From NCBI GenBank assembly GCA_017160915.1, contig JACAWG010000073.1:3514-67513 (forward strand): DNA of 64,000 bases, in the 5' to 3' direction. The number at the start of each line of letters is the position of its first letter. Position 1 is the stretch's first letter. The stretch comes from Aggregatibacter actinomycetemcomitans (GTDB taxonomy: Bacteria; Pseudomonadota; Gammaproteobacteria; Enterobacterales; Pasteurellaceae). Below the pieces are notes generated by a model, which did not search any database, was not told the DNA's origin, and saw only the letters and a list, made by a program, of their open reading frames with translations. Shown here piece after piece: positions 11,121-22,900 of this stretch. The translations under genes were made by a program, and so were the position numbers.

Positions 11121-11984
11121 TTAGTTCGCGCGCCGTACCAAGCGCGGATAGACGCTTGAAATCAAAGTGGTGCTGACCACCGCCAAAATCCCCAGCCAAG
11201 AAAGCGGGCTGATGTTTTCGCCCAGTAACAACACCGCCAAAATGATGGCAAACACCGGTTCCAATGAAACCAAAATGCCGGCAAGGTTGGAATCCACGCT
11301 GTTGATGCCTTTGTTCCAGAGATAATACGCCAGCCAGCTGCAACCGATACCGATATACAATAACCCCGCGATGCCTTGCCAGTTCCAGTGAATTTGCCAG
11401 CTTTGGGTGAGCCATAACGTAAAAGGAAGACAAGTGATAGTGCCGAGGACGATACTGCTGGTGGTATAAACCTGTGCGGTGAGCTGCACGATGATTTTTT
11501 GCGTCCAACGCAGGCAAGAGGCGAAAACCACGCCGGCAAGCAACACCAAACTACAGCCGAAGATGCTGATATTGCCGGTTTCTTCGCCGCCGGCAATCAA
11601 TAATGCCACGCCTAAAAAGGCAATTAAGCCGAAAATCCAATGATGGGTTTTGGCTTTATCACCAAAGAAAAAATGCCCGATCAGCACCACCAGAAACGGC
11701 TCCAGCCCTAACATAGTAGAAGCGCTGGACGCGGAAGTATGACTTAAGCCGATAAACTGCAATAAAAAAATCGCGGGATAATTTAAAAACCCGAGCCACC
11801 ACACCTGCGGGCGAATCTCCTTCGGCACACGTTTCCAAACCCGTACAAACATCGGCAACACAATCGCCGCCGCAATAAACAAACGCATTTGCACCATCAG
11901 CACGGGATCAAGCATGGTGTAAGTGTATTTACCGGCGACAAAGGAACTGCTCCATAAAAACAACGCGATGAGAATGTACTGCAT
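11121..11984 (-). CDS. EamA-family drug/metabolite transporter
   Basis: A 287-residue inner-membrane protein with ten predicted transmembrane segments in two EamA repeats (about 5-130 and 145-280). The start (FLWSSSFVAGKYTY) and the block SLEPVFAIILAVLLLGE in the second half are typical. The family exports amino acids or metabolites, but the substrate cannot be read from sequence. It appears to be a single-gene unit. Confidence 0.85.
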   Translation of the reverse strand: MQYILIALFLWSSSFVAGKYTYTMLDPVLMVQMRLFIAAAIVLPMFVRVWKRVPKEIRPQVWWLGFLNYPAIFLLQFIGLSHTSASSASTMLGLEPFLVVLIGHFFFGDKAKTHHWIFGLIAFLGVALLIAGGEETGNISIFGCSLVLLAGVVFASCLRWTQKIIVQLTAQVYTTSSIVLGTITCLPFTLWLTQSWQIHWNWQGIAGLLYIGIGCSWLAYYLWNKGINSVDSNLAGILVSLEPVFAIILAVLLLGENISPLSWLGILAVVSTTLISSVYPRLVRRAN

Positions 11985-12126
11985 GAGATTCCTTAAAAAG
12001 AAGGGAGGTGAGCGACTATTGTAGTGCGCTTTGATAACAGCGTAAACGAGGAAATGGAGTTTATTTGCGCTAAAAGTGCGGTCGTTTTACAAAACGTTTT
12101 TCAGATCGGGCGGCGCCCGATCCGGA

Positions 12127-12867
12127 TTAATATTTGACGATGTGACCGTAGCCTTCAAGGATGGTTTTAATGTGTTCTAAGGATTCTTTTGTCGGTGGTT
12201 TTACGTCTTCCAATTCGTATTTCTCACCCATTGCCGCCCATTTGTGCGCACCTAAACGGTGATACGGCAACAGCTCGACTTTTTCGATATTGGTCATGCC
12301 TTCGATAAATTGCCCCAGCAAATGCACGTCGTGGTCGGAATCCGTATAACCCGGCACCACCACATAACGAATCCATACGGGCTGATTCCGTTTTTGCAGG
12401 TATTTGGCAAATTCAAGGGTGCGCTTGTTCGGTACGCCGATGAGGTTTTGGTGCACTTTGTCGTTAAGTTCTTTCAAATCCAATAACACCAAATCGGTGA
12501 CATCAATGAGTTCATCAATAACATGATCATAGTGACGCACGAATCCGTTGGTATCCAGGCAGGTATGAATGCCTTCCGCTTTGCAGGCGCGGAACCAATC
12601 GCGAACGAATTCCGCCTGTAAAATTGCCTCGCCGCCCGATGCCGTCACCCCGCCGCCGGTGGCGTTCATAAAGTGGCGATAAGTGACCACTTCTTTCATC
12701 AACTCTTCCACGGTGATTTCTTTGCCGCCGTGCAAATCCCAAGTATCGCGGTTGTGGCAATACTTACAGCGCATTAAACAGCCTTGTAAAAACAGAATAA
12801 AACGAATCCCCGGTCCGTCAACGGTACCGCAGGATTCATAAGAATGGATTCTTGCAACGACTGACAT
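12127..12867 (-). CDS. pflA: Pyruvate formate-lyase activating enzyme
   Basis: A 246-residue radical-SAM enzyme that abstracts a hydrogen from the PflB glycine to create its radical under anaerobic conditions. The CxxxCxxC motif is in [13 protein letters not shown], with [10 protein letters not shown] following. Length equals E. coli PflA. It lies on the same strand as focA-pflB, separated from pflB by a small monooxygenase-like gene and a terminator hairpin, so it may have its own promoter. Confidence 0.96.
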   Translation of the reverse strand: MSVVARIHSYESCGTVDGPGIRFILFLQGCLMRCKYCHNRDTWDLHGGKEITVEELMKEVVTYRHFMNATGGGVTASGGEAILQAEFVRDWFRACKAEGIHTCLDTNGFVRHYDHVIDELIDVTDLVLLDLKELNDKVHQNLIGVPNKRTLEFAKYLQKRNQPVWIRYVVVPGYTDSDHDVHLLGQFIEGMTNIEKVELLPYHRLGAHKWAAMGEKYELEDVKPPTKESLEHIKTILEGYGHIVKY

Positions 12868-12926
12868 GTATTCCCCAATAAAGTGTCATAAATAGCGAAA
12901 AAGTGCGGTTGTTTTTATCAACGTTT

Positions 12927-13214
12927 TTATTCCGCTTTTTGGAAAGTTTGCACCACCGGCGCTTGTTCGCAATATTCCACCAACACCGGAACGATGGAGG
13001 TGAAATGCGGCGTGGCAAAATGAAGTTCTAAATCGGCTTTACTTTTCCACTGTTCTAAAAAGACGTAGTGATTAGCCTGTTCGGTATTTTGTTGTAATTC
13101 ATAAGAAACACAGCCGGTTTCTTGACGGGTGTGTTTAATCAATTCTTGGCACTTTGCTAAAAAATCATTGATTTTGTTTTCTTTCACTGAAAATTGTGCG
13201 ATGACGGTAATCAT
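12927..13214 (-). CDS. ABM-fold quinol monooxygenase-like protein
   Basis: A 95-residue protein of the antibiotic biosynthesis monooxygenase dimeric alpha/beta-barrel type: MITVIAQFSVKE at the start, the motif GCVSYEL near 40 and FLEQWKSK near 55. Small members such as YgiN act on quinols or remove reactive compounds. Its position between pflB and pflA, where E. coli has no gene, could indicate protection of the oxygen-sensitive enzyme or simple insertion. No substrate is assigned. Confidence 0.8.
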   Translation of the reverse strand: MITVIAQFSVKENKINDFLAKCQELIKHTRQETGCVSYELQQNTEQANHYVFLEQWKSKADLELHFATPHFTSIVPVLVEYCEQAPVVQTFQKAE

Positions 13215-13243
13215 TTTGCTTTCCCCAACATACTTAAATGACA

Positions 13244-13277
13244 GAAAAAATCAGACCGCTTACCATAGGGTAAGCGG
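13244..13277 (-). terminator. pflB terminator
   Basis: A 9-bp GC-rich stem (CCGCTTACC 13256-13264 with GGTAAGCGG 13269-13277) followed on the minus strand by GATTTTTTC. It lies downstream of the pflB stop. Confidence 0.85.
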
Positions 13278-13307
13278 CTGAAATCTTAAGGTATTTTTAT
13301 CACCAAA

Positions 13308-15620
13308 TTACATTGTTTGGGTAAATGTACGGGTGATAACGTCTTGTTGTTGTTCTTTAGTCAACGAGTTGAAACGTACGGCATAACCGGATACGCGGAT
13401 GGTTAATTGCGGATATTTTTCCGGATTTTCCATTGCGTCTAACAACATTTCACGGTTCATAACGTTAACGTTCAAGTGTTGACCGCCTTCAACAGTGGCT
13501 TCGTGGTGGAAGTAACCGTCCATTAAGCCTGCCAAGTTACGTTTTTGCGCTTCGTAATCTTTACCTAACGCATTCGGTACGATGGAGAAGGTATAGGAAA
13601 TACCGTCTTTCGCGTAAGCAAATGGCAATTTAGCCACGGAAGTTAAGGATGCCACCGCACCTTTTTGGTCACGTCCGTGCATTGGGTTAGCACCCGGTCC
13701 GAATGGTGCGCCTGCGCGACGACCGTCCGGTGTATTACCGGTTTTCTTACCATATACCACGTTAGAAGTGATAGTAAGCACGGATTGCGTTGGAGTCGCA
13801 TTGCGGTAAGTGTGGTGAGTTTGAATTTTCTTCATGAAACGTTCAACCAAGTCGCACGCAATGTCATCCACACGCGGATCGTTGTTACCGAATTGCGGAT
13901 ATTCGCCTTCGATTTCGAAGTCGGTTGCCACATTAGATGCCACAACATTGCCGTCTTTGTCTTTAATGTCGCCACGAATCGGTTTAACTTTCGCGTATTT
14001 AATTGCGGATAAAGAGTCGGCAGCCACGGAAAGCCCTGCGATACCGCAAGCCATGGTGCGGAATACGTCACGATCATGGAACGCCATTAACGCCGCTTCA
14101 TAAGCATATTTATCGTGCATGAAGTGGATGATGTTCAAGGCGGTCACATATTGTGTTGCCAACCAATCCATGAAGCTGTCCATGCGGGTCATTACGGTGT
14201 CGAAATCAAGCACTGCGTCTTGAATCGGTGCGGTTTTCGGACCGACTTGCATACCGTTTTTCTCATCGACACCGCCGTTGATTGCGTATAACAAGGTTTT
14301 CGCCAAGTTCGCACGGGCACCGAAGAACTGCATTTGTTTACCAACCACCATTGGAGATACGCAGCAGGCGATAGCATAGTCATCGCTGTTGAAGTCCGGA
14401 CGCATTAAGTCATCGTTTTCATACTGTACGGAAGAAGTATCGATAGACACTTTGGCGCAGAAACGTTTGAACGCGTCAGGCAATTGTTCGGACCAAAGAA
14501 TGGTTAAGTTTGGTTCCGGAGACGGTCCCATGGTGTATAGGGTGTGTAGAATACGGAAGCTGTTTTTGGTCACGAGAGTACGACCGTCTAAGCCCATACC
14601 GGCTAAAGTTTCGGTTGCCCACATTGGGTCGCCGGAGAACAATTGATCGTATTCAGGGGTACGCAAGAAACGAACCATACGAAGTTTCATCACTAAGTGG
14701 TCGATTAATTCTTGTGCATCTTGTTCGGTGATTTTACCGTTTTTCAAATCACGTTCGATATAAATATCTAAGAAAGTCGATACGCGACCGAATGACATCG
14801 CCGCACCGTTTTGAGATTTTACTGCCGCCAAATAAGCGAAGTAAGTCCATTGAACGGCTTCTTGTGCGTTTGTTGCCGGATTAGAAATGTCGTAGCCATA
14901 AGACGCTGCCATTTCTTTTAATTTGCCTAATGCACGATGTTGTTCGGCAATTTCTTCGCGTAATTGAATGGTGGCTTGAATGTCTTCACCACGTTCTAAT
15001 TTAGGTTGTAAGGAAGCGAATTGTTTTTTCTTATCCGCCATTAAGAAATCGACACCATAAACCGCTAAACGACGATAGTCACCGATAATACGACCACGAC
15101 CGTAAGCATCCGGCAAACCGGTTAATACACCGGATTTACGGCAACGAAGAATGTCCGGCGTATAAACGTCGAAAACACCTTGGTTGTGGGTTTTACGATA
15201 TTCGGTAAAGATATGTTCTACTTCAGGATCTAATTGACGACCATAAACTTCGCAAGATCCTTTAACCATTTTGATACCGCCGAACGGCATAATTGCACGT
15301 TTTAACGGTGCATCGGTTTGTAAACCGACGATTTTTTCCAATTCTTTATTGATATAACCCGGTTTGTGAGAAGTGATTGTAGATGGATTATCCGTATCAA
15401 AATCTAACGGCTCATGCGTTTTGTTTTCGATTTTAATCCCTTCCATCACTTTGTCCCACAACTCCGTTGTTGCAGATGTTGCATCGGCTAAGAAAGATTC
15501 GTCGCCTTCATACGGAGTATAGTTTTTTTGGATAAAGTCACGCACGTTGACTTCTTTTTGCCAATCTCCACCGACAAAACCTTCCCAGGCTTTTTGTTGA
15601 GCTTCTGTTAATTGAGTCAT
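13308..15620 (-). CDS. pflB: Formate acetyltransferase (pyruvate formate-lyase)
   Basis: A 770-residue glycyl-radical enzyme converting pyruvate and CoA to acetyl-CoA and formate in anaerobic fermentation. The catalytic cysteine pair is Cys419-Cys420 in IACCVSPM, and the radical glycine is Gly745 in RVSGYAVRF. Length is close to E. coli PflB (760). It is preceded by focA on the same strand (98-bp gap), the usual focA-pfl operon. Its last 28 residues nearly repeat the C-terminus of GrcA encoded at 27.4 kb, which can repair an oxygen-cleaved PflB. Confidence 0.98.
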   Translation of the reverse strand: MTQLTEAQQKAWEGFVGGDWQKEVNVRDFIQKNYTPYEGDESFLADATSATTELWDKVMEGIKIENKTHEPLDFDTDNPSTITSHKPGYINKELEKIVGLQTDAPLKRAIMPFGGIKMVKGSCEVYGRQLDPEVEHIFTEYRKTHNQGVFDVYTPDILRCRKSGVLTGLPDAYGRGRIIGDYRRLAVYGVDFLMADKKKQFASLQPKLERGEDIQATIQLREEIAEQHRALGKLKEMAASYGYDISNPATNAQEAVQWTYFAYLAAVKSQNGAAMSFGRVSTFLDIYIERDLKNGKITEQDAQELIDHLVMKLRMVRFLRTPEYDQLFSGDPMWATETLAGMGLDGRTLVTKNSFRILHTLYTMGPSPEPNLTILWSEQLPDAFKRFCAKVSIDTSSVQYENDDLMRPDFNSDDYAIACCVSPMVVGKQMQFFGARANLAKTLLYAINGGVDEKNGMQVGPKTAPIQDAVLDFDTVMTRMDSFMDWLATQYVTALNIIHFMHDKYAYEAALMAFHDRDVFRTMACGIAGLSVAADSLSAIKYAKVKPIRGDIKDKDGNVVASNVATDFEIEGEYPQFGNNDPRVDDIACDLVERFMKKIQTHHTYRNATPTQSVLTITSNVVYGKKTGNTPDGRRAGAPFGPGANPMHGRDQKGAVASLTSVAKLPFAYAKDGISYTFSIVPNALGKDYEAQKRNLAGLMDGYFHHEATVEGGQHLNVNVMNREMLLDAMENPEKYPQLTIRVSGYAVRFNSLTKEQQQDVITRTFTQTM

Positions 15621-15718
15621 AACATTCCTCTTTTAGATTATTGATAACAAATTATCTACGACCGGGAAAGAAAGAAAAACATACCCTCTTCTTTTCTTTC
15701 CATCCCACCATAAACCGA

Positions 15719-16570
15719 TTAGTGCGGTCTGTTAATTGACCATAAAGTCAATGCAATACAACAACCACCGCCAACAATATTACCCAGCGTTACCGGAATT
15801 AAATTCTTCACCACAAAATGATAAACATCCAAGTCCGCAAACTGCTGAGGGTCCATATTAATCGCCTGCCAAAATTCAGGTGAACTGAAGTGCGCGGTAA
15901 TCATTCCCATCGGAATCATAAACATATTCGCCACACTGTGTTCAAACCCTGAGGCGACAAACAAAGCAATCGGTAAAATCATAATGAATGCTTTGTCTGT
16001 CAACGTTTTTCCGGCGTATGTCATCCAAATGGCGATACACACCATGATATTACACAAAATACCTAAGCAGAACGCCTCAAACCACGTATGGTGAATCTTA
16101 TGTTGCGCCGTACTTAAAATGGTGAGCCCCCACTGCCCATGAGCAGCCATTGTCTGACCGGAAAACCAAATGACCAAAACAATAAAAATAGCGCCGACGA
16201 AATTACCGCAATAAACCACAACCCAATTTCGCAGCATTTGAAACGTACTGATACGACCACTGGCACGGGCAACTGTCGTCATTGTAGAAGAAGTAAATAA
16301 CTCGGAGCCGCACACCACTACCATAATGACCCCTAACGAGAACACGATCCCGCCGACTAATTTCGTCAGCCCCCAAGAAGCGCCCACATTTCCCGTTTGC
16401 GTAGTGGTATAAAAAACAAACGCCAATGCAATAAACGCACCGGCAGGAATAGCTGAAAAAAACGATAAAATCTGTCTTTTTGAAGCTTTGTACACACCGA
16501 CGTCCTCGCCGATTTGGCTCATTTCTGCCGGAGACACCATACAAGTCGTTTTGGAAGTTTCGGTATCCAT
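15719..16570 (-). CDS. focA: Formate channel FocA
   Basis: A 283-residue pentameric inner-membrane formate/nitrite channel that exports formate made by PflB. It has six transmembrane segments and blocks such as GVIMVVVCGSELFTSSTM and FEAFCLGILCNIMVC, with an internal repeat on either side of the middle. ATG 16570 is chosen over an upstream one at 16612 because the GGGGGA RBS fits it and the length then equals E. coli FocA (285). It is first in the focA-pflB operon. Confidence 0.96.
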   Translation of the reverse strand: MDTETSKTTCMVSPAEMSQIGEDVGVYKASKRQILSFFSAIPAGAFIALAFVFYTTTQTGNVGASWGLTKLVGGIVFSLGVIMVVVCGSELFTSSTMTTVARASGRISTFQMLRNWVVVYCGNFVGAIFIVLVIWFSGQTMAAHGQWGLTILSTAQHKIHHTWFEAFCLGILCNIMVCIAIWMTYAGKTLTDKAFIMILPIALFVASGFEHSVANMFMIPMGMITAHFSSPEFWQAINMDPQQFADLDVYHFVVKNLIPVTLGNIVGGGCCIALTLWSINRPH

Positions 16571-16882
16571 TTCAAAATCCCCCTTTATAATTTTTTTGAC
16601 TCGAAAATACACTAACTTACAACCGTACTACACTGCTTAAGCAGCAAAGCTTAAAAAAAATTTTATTTTTTATAATTTTTGTTAATTATATTTTCTTTCC
16701 AGCGCAAAGTAAAAATATTTCTCGGTTTTCACACGGGAACTTTGTTCTTTGTCAATAATTAGATAGGCGTAACCCGAACGGGGGAATTCACATCGGCGAA
16801 AAATCAAGGAGAAATTGCTATTTAGCCCGTTTTCTGCTAAAAAGTGCGGTCATAAAACGCAACGTTTTTTAAGGAGAAAATC
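16571..16882. promoter_or_regulatory. Divergent focA/hinT intergenic region
   Basis: An AT-rich region that must carry the promoters of both flanking units. TTGACAAAGAACAA (minus strand, near 16750) is only a weak FNR-like palindrome, so I do not call an operator. A USS copy lies at about 16840-16850, just upstream of the hinT RBS. Confidence 0.45.
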
Positions 16883-17233
16883 ATGGCAGCCGAAACCATT
16901 TTCAGCAAAATTATCCGCAAAGAAATCCCCGCCGATATCGTATATCAAGATGAGCTCGTCACCGCCTTTCGCGATATTGCGCCACAAGCAAAAACCCACA
17001 TTTTAATCATTCCGAATAAATTGATCCCGACCGTTAATGATGTCACCGAACAGGACGAAGTCACGCTCGGTCGCCTGTTCACCGTTGCCGCCAAACTTGC
17101 CGCCCAAGAAGGCATCGCACAAGACGGCTACCGTTTAATCGTCAACTGCAACAAACACGGCGGACAGGAAGTGTTCCACTTACATATGCACCTCGTCGGC
17201 GGCGAACCTCTTGGCAAAATGTTGGATAAATAA
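16883..17233 (+). CDS. hinT: HIT-family purine nucleoside phosphoramidase HinT
   Basis: A 116-residue cytosolic hydrolase cleaving adenosine 5'-phosphoramidates. The histidine triad is near the C-terminus, [11 protein letters not shown]. Start and length match HinT (YcfF). RBS AAGGAGAAAATC. It is first of the operon hinT-ycfL-nagZ-rlmC, whose genes lie within 1-2 bp of each other. Confidence 0.95.
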   Translation: MAAETIFSKIIRKEIPADIVYQDELVTAFRDIAPQAKTHILIIPNKLIPTVNDVTEQDEVTLGRLFTVAAKLAAQEGIAQDGYRLIVNCNKHGGQEVFHLHMHLVGGEPLGKMLDK

Positions 17234-17587
17234 ATGAAAAAACCGATTTCATTGTTTTTTATGACCGCACTTTTAGCGGCATGTAGCGCAAAAGCGCCGA
17301 ATTTATTGAATACGCAAAGCCCGATTCTGAATATTGAAGCCCCGGCGGCGGCAAGGGTAGAAGCCGGTGTAAATAGCGATAACGCCTGGGTGAAAAACAA
17401 AACCGGACGCATCGTAGATCTGGCATACAGCCTCTATTGGTACGACAAAAACGGCGTCACCACGCTGGCGGAAGAGCAGCCTACATGGCACGCGCTGACC
17501 TTACAACCAATGCAAAAACAGACGCTGACTTTCGCCCGCCCAAGCGCCGACAGTGTTAATTACCGCTTATACCTTCGCCTGAAATAA
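17234..17587 (+). CDS. YcfL-like lipoprotein (DUF1425)
   Basis: A 117-residue lipoprotein with lipobox LAAC (Cys17). The mature part resembles the YcfL/DUF1425 family ([20 protein letters not shown]-like core) with a beta-sandwich pattern. The start codon directly abuts the hinT stop. E. coli ycfL also follows hinT and lies upstream of nagZ. Envelope function is unknown. Confidence 0.85.
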   Translation: MKKPISLFFMTALLAACSAKAPNLLNTQSPILNIEAPAAARVEAGVNSDNAWVKNKTGRIVDLAYSLYWYDKNGVTTLAEEQPTWHALTLQPMQKQTLTFARPSADSVNYRLYLRLK

Positions 17588-17588
17588 G

Positions 17589-18635
17589 ATGTCCACGTTA
17601 CTCATTGACTTAGCCGGCTACGAGCTTCAACAGGAAGAAATCGAACTGCTGGAACACCCGCTGGTGGCGGGCTTGATTCTTTTCACCCGTAACTTTCACG
17701 ATCGCGCGCAACTTCAGGCGCTTATCCGATCCGTACGGCAAAAAGTGAAAAAACCGTTGCTGATTACCGTGGATCAGGAAGGCGGACGGGTGCAACGTTT
17801 CCGCGAAGGATTCACCCAACTGCCCGCCATGCAGGCGTTTTCCGCATTGATTAAAGATCCCGCGCAACAACAGGAAATGGCGCTGGAAGCCGGCTGGCAA
17901 ATGGCGGCAGAAATGACCGCACTTGATATTGATCTGAGCTTCGCACCGGTGTTGGATCTCGGGCACCAATGCAAAGCTATCGGCGACCGCAGTTTCGGCT
18001 GCGACGTTAAAAGTGCGGTGGATTTGGCGGCCAATTTTATTCGCGGCATGCACCAGGCAGGCATGGCGGCAACGGGCAAACACTTCCCCGGGCATGGACA
18101 CGTCATCGCCGATTCCCATTTGGAAACGCCTTATGACGAACGAAGCAAAGACGAGATTTTCCGGCAGGACATTCAACCGTTCCAACAACTCATTGAACAA
18201 AACCTTCTGCAAGCCATCATGCCCGCCCATGTGATTTATCCGCAATGCGACAGCCAACCGGCGAGCGGTTCTACCTATTGGTTGCAAGATATTTTACGCC
18301 ATCAACTGCATTTTAACGGCGCCATTTTCTCCGACGATCTCGGCATGAAAGGCGCCGGGTTTATGGGCGATTTTGTGGCGCGCAGCGAACAGGCGCTGAA
18401 CGCAGGCTGTGATTTATTGTTGCTTTGTAACGAGCGGGACGGCGTGATTCAAGTGTTGGACAAGTTAAAACTCTCGGAAAAACAATCTAACTTTACTTTG
18501 CGTCAACAGCGCTTACAACGCCTATTCAAACGCAAAAGCCTCACTTGGTCGGAACTGGAATCCGCGCCACGCTGGTTAAAAAATCACGAAAAACTGACCG
18601 CACTTCAGCAGCAATGGCTGGCGACCAAAGGTTAA
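17589..18635 (+). CDS. nagZ: Beta-N-acetylhexosaminidase NagZ
   Basis: A 348-residue cytosolic family 3 glycosidase that removes GlcNAc from muropeptides during peptidoglycan recycling. The diagnostic motif is GKHFPGHG followed by ADSHLETP, carrying the His/Asp catalytic dyad. [12 protein letters not shown] is the other conserved block. Length is near E. coli NagZ (341). It begins 1 bp after the lipoprotein stop. Confidence 0.96.
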   Translation: MSTLLIDLAGYELQQEEIELLEHPLVAGLILFTRNFHDRAQLQALIRSVRQKVKKPLLITVDQEGGRVQRFREGFTQLPAMQAFSALIKDPAQQQEMALEAGWQMAAEMTALDIDLSFAPVLDLGHQCKAIGDRSFGCDVKSAVDLAANFIRGMHQAGMAATGKHFPGHGHVIADSHLETPYDERSKDEIFRQDIQPFQQLIEQNLLQAIMPAHVIYPQCDSQPASGSTYWLQDILRHQLHFNGAIFSDDLGMKGAGFMGDFVARSEQALNAGCDLLLLCNERDGVIQVLDKLKLSEKQSNFTLRQQRLQRLFKRKSLTWSELESAPRWLKNHEKLTALQQQWLATKG

Positions 18636-18636
18636 T

Positions 18637-19812
18637 ATGATTCCTTGCGAACATTATCGACGGGGCGATTGTCGTTCCTGCCAATGGTTGGAAATGCCTT
18701 ATGCCGCACAACTGGAACGGAAAACCGCGCACCTGCAACAGCAACTGCACGGCTTGAACACGTCCCGTTTAACTTGGCTCACCCCATTTCAATCGGCGCC
18801 TACCGCCTTTCGCAACAAAGCCAAAATGGTAGTCAGCGGCGCGGTGGAACGCCCGATTCTCGGCATTCTGCCGAATCCGCAGGCACCGCAAAGTGCGGTG
18901 GATTTATGCGATTGCCCGCTTTATCCGCAACGCTTTCAGGCGATTTTCCCCATTCTCAAAGACTTCATCGCCCGCGCGGGGCTGGTGCCTTACAACGTAG
19001 CGAAACAAAAAGGCGAACTGAAACATATTCTGCTGACGGAAAGTCAACACAGCCATCAGCTGATGTTGCGTTTTGTGCTGCGTTCGGAAAGCAAACTGCC
19101 GTTGATTCGGCGCGAATTACCGGCGTTGCGTCAAAAGCTGCCGCAACTTGCCGTTATCAGTGTCAACATTCAGCCGCAAAATGCCGCTATTTTAGAAGGG
19201 GAAAAAGAGATTTTCCTCACGGAACAACACACCTTGCCCGAATCGTTTAACGGGATTCCGCTGTTCATTCGCCCACAAGGTTTCTTTCAAACCAATCCGC
19301 AGGTTGCAGAAGGATTGTATGGCACGGCGCAGCAATGGATTCAAGATCTGCCGATTAACACCCTGTGGGATTTATTCTGCGGTGTCGGCGGCTTCGGATT
19401 ACATTGTTTACACGCCCTGCAACAGCGACATCCGCAGAAAACCCTTCGTCTCACCGGCATTGAAATATCCGCCTCCGCCATTGCCGCCGCCAGCTTATCG
19501 GCACAGCAACTCGGACTTGCCGAACAGGTGCATTTTCAATCTCTGGATGCGGCAAATTTCGCCTTGACCCAAGCGGAAAAACCCGATTTAGTCATCGTCA
19601 ACCCGCCCCGCCGCGGCATCGGCAAGCCGCTCGCCGAATTCCTCAATGCAATGCAACCGCACTTTATTCTCTATTCCAGCTGCAACGCCGAAACCATGGG
19701 CAAGGACTTGCAATCCCTCACGCATTACCAACCGGACAAAATCCAACTGTTCGATATGTTCCCGCATACTGCCCATTATGAGGTGTTGGTGTTGCTAAAA
19801 TTGAACGCTTAA
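18637..19812 (+). CDS. rlmC: 23S rRNA m5U747 methyltransferase RlmC
   Basis: A 391-residue SAM-dependent RNA methyltransferase. N-terminal cysteines C4, C12 and C15 plus a later C-D-C-P pattern are iron-sulfur ligands. The SAM site is [12 protein letters not shown]. The nucleophilic Cys is in L-Y-S-S-C-N-A-E, with [10 protein letters not shown] before it. The short N-terminus without a TRAM domain fits RlmC (RumB) rather than RlmD. Last gene of the operon. Confidence 0.95.
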   Translation: MIPCEHYRRGDCRSCQWLEMPYAAQLERKTAHLQQQLHGLNTSRLTWLTPFQSAPTAFRNKAKMVVSGAVERPILGILPNPQAPQSAVDLCDCPLYPQRFQAIFPILKDFIARAGLVPYNVAKQKGELKHILLTESQHSHQLMLRFVLRSESKLPLIRRELPALRQKLPQLAVISVNIQPQNAAILEGEKEIFLTEQHTLPESFNGIPLFIRPQGFFQTNPQVAEGLYGTAQQWIQDLPINTLWDLFCGVGGFGLHCLHALQQRHPQKTLRLTGIEISASAIAAASLSAQQLGLAEQVHFQSLDAANFALTQAEKPDLVIVNPPRRGIGKPLAEFLNAMQPHFILYSSCNAETMGKDLQSLTHYQPDKIQLFDMFPHTAHYEVLVLLKLNA

Positions 19813-19930
19813 AAACGTTGTATTTTCCGACCGCACTTTCCGTCTTTTTTCTCTTTTTACACGCCCTTTTCACATATTAAAAAATATTTTAACGCCTAAT
19901 CGTTTCAGTCATTTTTTGCGCCTTTAATAC

Positions 19931-19949
19931 GATATTGATAATTGTTATT
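19931..19949 (+). promoter_or_regulatory. Fur box
   Basis: GATATTGATAATTGTTATT matches 15 of 19 positions of the Fur consensus and lies 40 bp upstream of the receptor start. It predicts iron repression of the next gene. Confidence 0.8.
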
Positions 19950-19989
19950 ATTTTTAAAAAAATAATTCATTTATTTCGGAGCCAAAAAA

Positions 19990-22900
19990 ATGCGTAAATC
20001 TCATCTCTCATCAAATCACTATTTTCAACTAAGTCTTATCTCCGCCGCCCTGTTTGTTGCGTATCAAACGGCAATGGCGGAAGACACCTTAGAGCAAATT
20101 AATATCACCGAGGAAGCCGACACCAACACAACGGCAGGCAGCAAGGGGTACACGATTAAATCGATGAACACCGCCACCGGGCTGAAAATTGCCGGGAAAG
20201 ATACGCCCCAGTCTGTGAGTGTCATTACCAAGAAACAATTAGACGACAAAGCGATTCACACCCTTGAAGACGCCATGAAAAACACCACCGGGATTAATGT
20301 GGTGAGGGATTCGGGCTTGCAGACCCGTTTTCTGTCCCGCGGTTTCTATGTGGATCAAATCGGTGAGGACGGTATTACGACAAATGTCGGCGGACGCTCC
20401 GGCTATACCGCAAAAATTGATGTTTCACCCAGCACCGATCTTGCTATTTATGACCATATTGAAGTGGTGCGTGGCGCGACCGGTTTAACGCAATCCAATG
20501 CGGAACCGGGCGGGACTATCAATTTAATCCGTAAACGCCCGACAGATAAATTTCAGCATTTAGGTGAAATCACCGTAGATCATCGCGGCAGCGCCCGTAC
20601 GATGTTGGATGTTTCCGGCGGATTAAATCAAGATAACAGCATTCGCGGGCGTTTAGTGGGCGTCGGTGAAAAATCAAAATCCTTTAAAAACAATGTGCAT
20701 GGTAAAAAAGGTTTAATTTATGGCGTCACCGATGTGAATTTAGGCAACGTCGGCGTATTCACCCTCGGCGGAATGTATCAAAAAATTAACGAAGTGCCTG
20801 ATTTCGCGGGGGTAATGTTGCCTTGCGAGAATCCGCCTGTTGCCCCTTTTGCTTCTCGCCCTGCTTGCAATGATCCGTTAAAACTGCCGCGTAATACCTA
20901 TTTGGGACAAAGTTGGTCCCGTTTAACAGGCGATAAATATAATTTATTCGCCAATACCAAATTTGTTTTTGATAACGATTGGGAACTGACGATCGAGGCG
21001 TCTTACACCAAAAATAATTCAGATGCGAAAATAGGTCAGTTTTTTATTAAAGATGAGCACGCTGCCGGTTTGTCGGGTTCCGATGCAACCGCATTTTTAA
21101 CAGAAAAAGGCGAGGTGATTCCGTTTGAACCAAAAGATAAGGCACTAAAAAAACTGCAAGAATATCGTGAGCAGGCGACGCAGGAATATGAACGGCGTAA
21201 AACCGATTATGCACAAAATAACTTTAATAATGAGGATTTTAATCAATATCGAAATGAGCGTCTTGTTTCCAGACAGAAAGGATACGAACAATGTATGAAT
21301 GATTTCGGTCTTGATTTTCTCTGTGGCGATTGGGTTGATCCGGGGATAGATAAAGATAAACAGGAATATATTGATAAAAAACTGCAAGAAATGGGAATTG
21401 CCAACGATGCGGAAAATCGTTTCTCGAACTCTCTTTATAATCGTGCTTATAACAACAAAGACACGACGAATCGTAAATTTACTTTTACCCCAATTCGCCA
21501 CCTTAAAAAAGATGAGCAATATGGAATCAAATTAAATCTAACAGGCACTTACACTCTTTTTGATCGAAGCCATGATTTTTACCTCGGCTATGCCTACAAC
21601 AATGAACATATTCGTTCTGATTACACCGAAATTTTCCAGAAAAAATATCGTATAAGAACGCTTGAAGAAGTAGGACAAGTTCACCAGCATTTGGCAGGAA
21701 CTTGCATTATTGACGATAAGGGAAGTTATTACTCACCTATGGATAAAGGTATTCGGGAACCCGATTGGGGAAAATACGATAAGAATGGAAATCATACGGT
21801 TTATATACCGGAATGTGAAAACGCCTATAAAGTCAAAGTGGATAATAACGGCAACATCATGTATGAACGGGATCAAAACGGAAACAAGATTCCGGAACGT
21901 GATAGTGACGGAAATATTAAATATAAAAATGGGGCTTACGGCAATCCGAATGAAATCATTTATAAGATGTTAAAAGAGCCGGATAACTATGATGTTGCCC
22001 GTTATAACTATTCCAAATATATCAACAAGAATAAGACCCACGCTTTAATAATGAGCACCCGCTTCAATGCCACAGAGCAACTGCATTTATTGGGTGGTTT
22101 ACAATTAACCTATTTTGAAACGTCACAAAGTAAAGAAACACCGGTGTATAACGGAGAACCTTTGAGTCATTATCAGTCTCAATCCAATATCGCGAAAGAT
22201 AATGAGCATTACACGGCGAAAATGAAAGGTCATCGTTTTACGCCTTATGCCGGTATTACCTATGACTTAACCGACGAACAAAGCGTTTATGCCAGCTACA
22301 CAAAAATCTTTAAACAGCAGGATAATGTAGATATCACAAACAAAACCGTGTTGCCGCCATTAATCGGCACAAATTATGAAATCGGCTGGAAAGGATCATT
22401 TTTTGAAAAACGCCTGAATAGCGCTTTAGCTTTATTTTCGACCGAACAAAAAAATCGTACCGTCGTAGATTTCGGTTACATTCCCGGTAAAGCGGGTACG
22501 GTGGGTTCTTTCCAAACTATTGCCAGACCAATCGGTCGCGTCGTCAGTAAAGGCTTTGAGTTTGAACTCGCGGGGAATGTCACTGAAAACTGGCAGCTTT
22601 TTGCCGGTTATACCTACAACAAGAGCAAATACAAAAATGCGGAAGAAATTAATAATGAACGGGCGAAAGGTGCTAAGGATCCTTATAACTTCAGTAACTT
22701 CACACCGGTGCAAATGCTACGCCTTGCCACCAGCTATCGGATTCCAAATACCAAATGGACTATTGGCGGCGGCATTTCCGCACAAAGTCCGACAAGCAGC
22801 TTATACGGTATCAAGCAAGCGGGTTACACCTTATTTGACGCCAATGTGCAATATGAATTTAACACGCACGCCAAACTCAGTTTAATCGGAACAAACCTGA

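Noticed and set aside
16571-16882. FNR operator for focA-pflB
   Set aside because: The best candidate, TTGACAAAGAACAA, deviates at key positions, so I did not call it a site.
17610-18287. 225-codon open frame on the minus strand
   Set aside because: Antisense shadow of nagZ, which has clear catalytic motifs.
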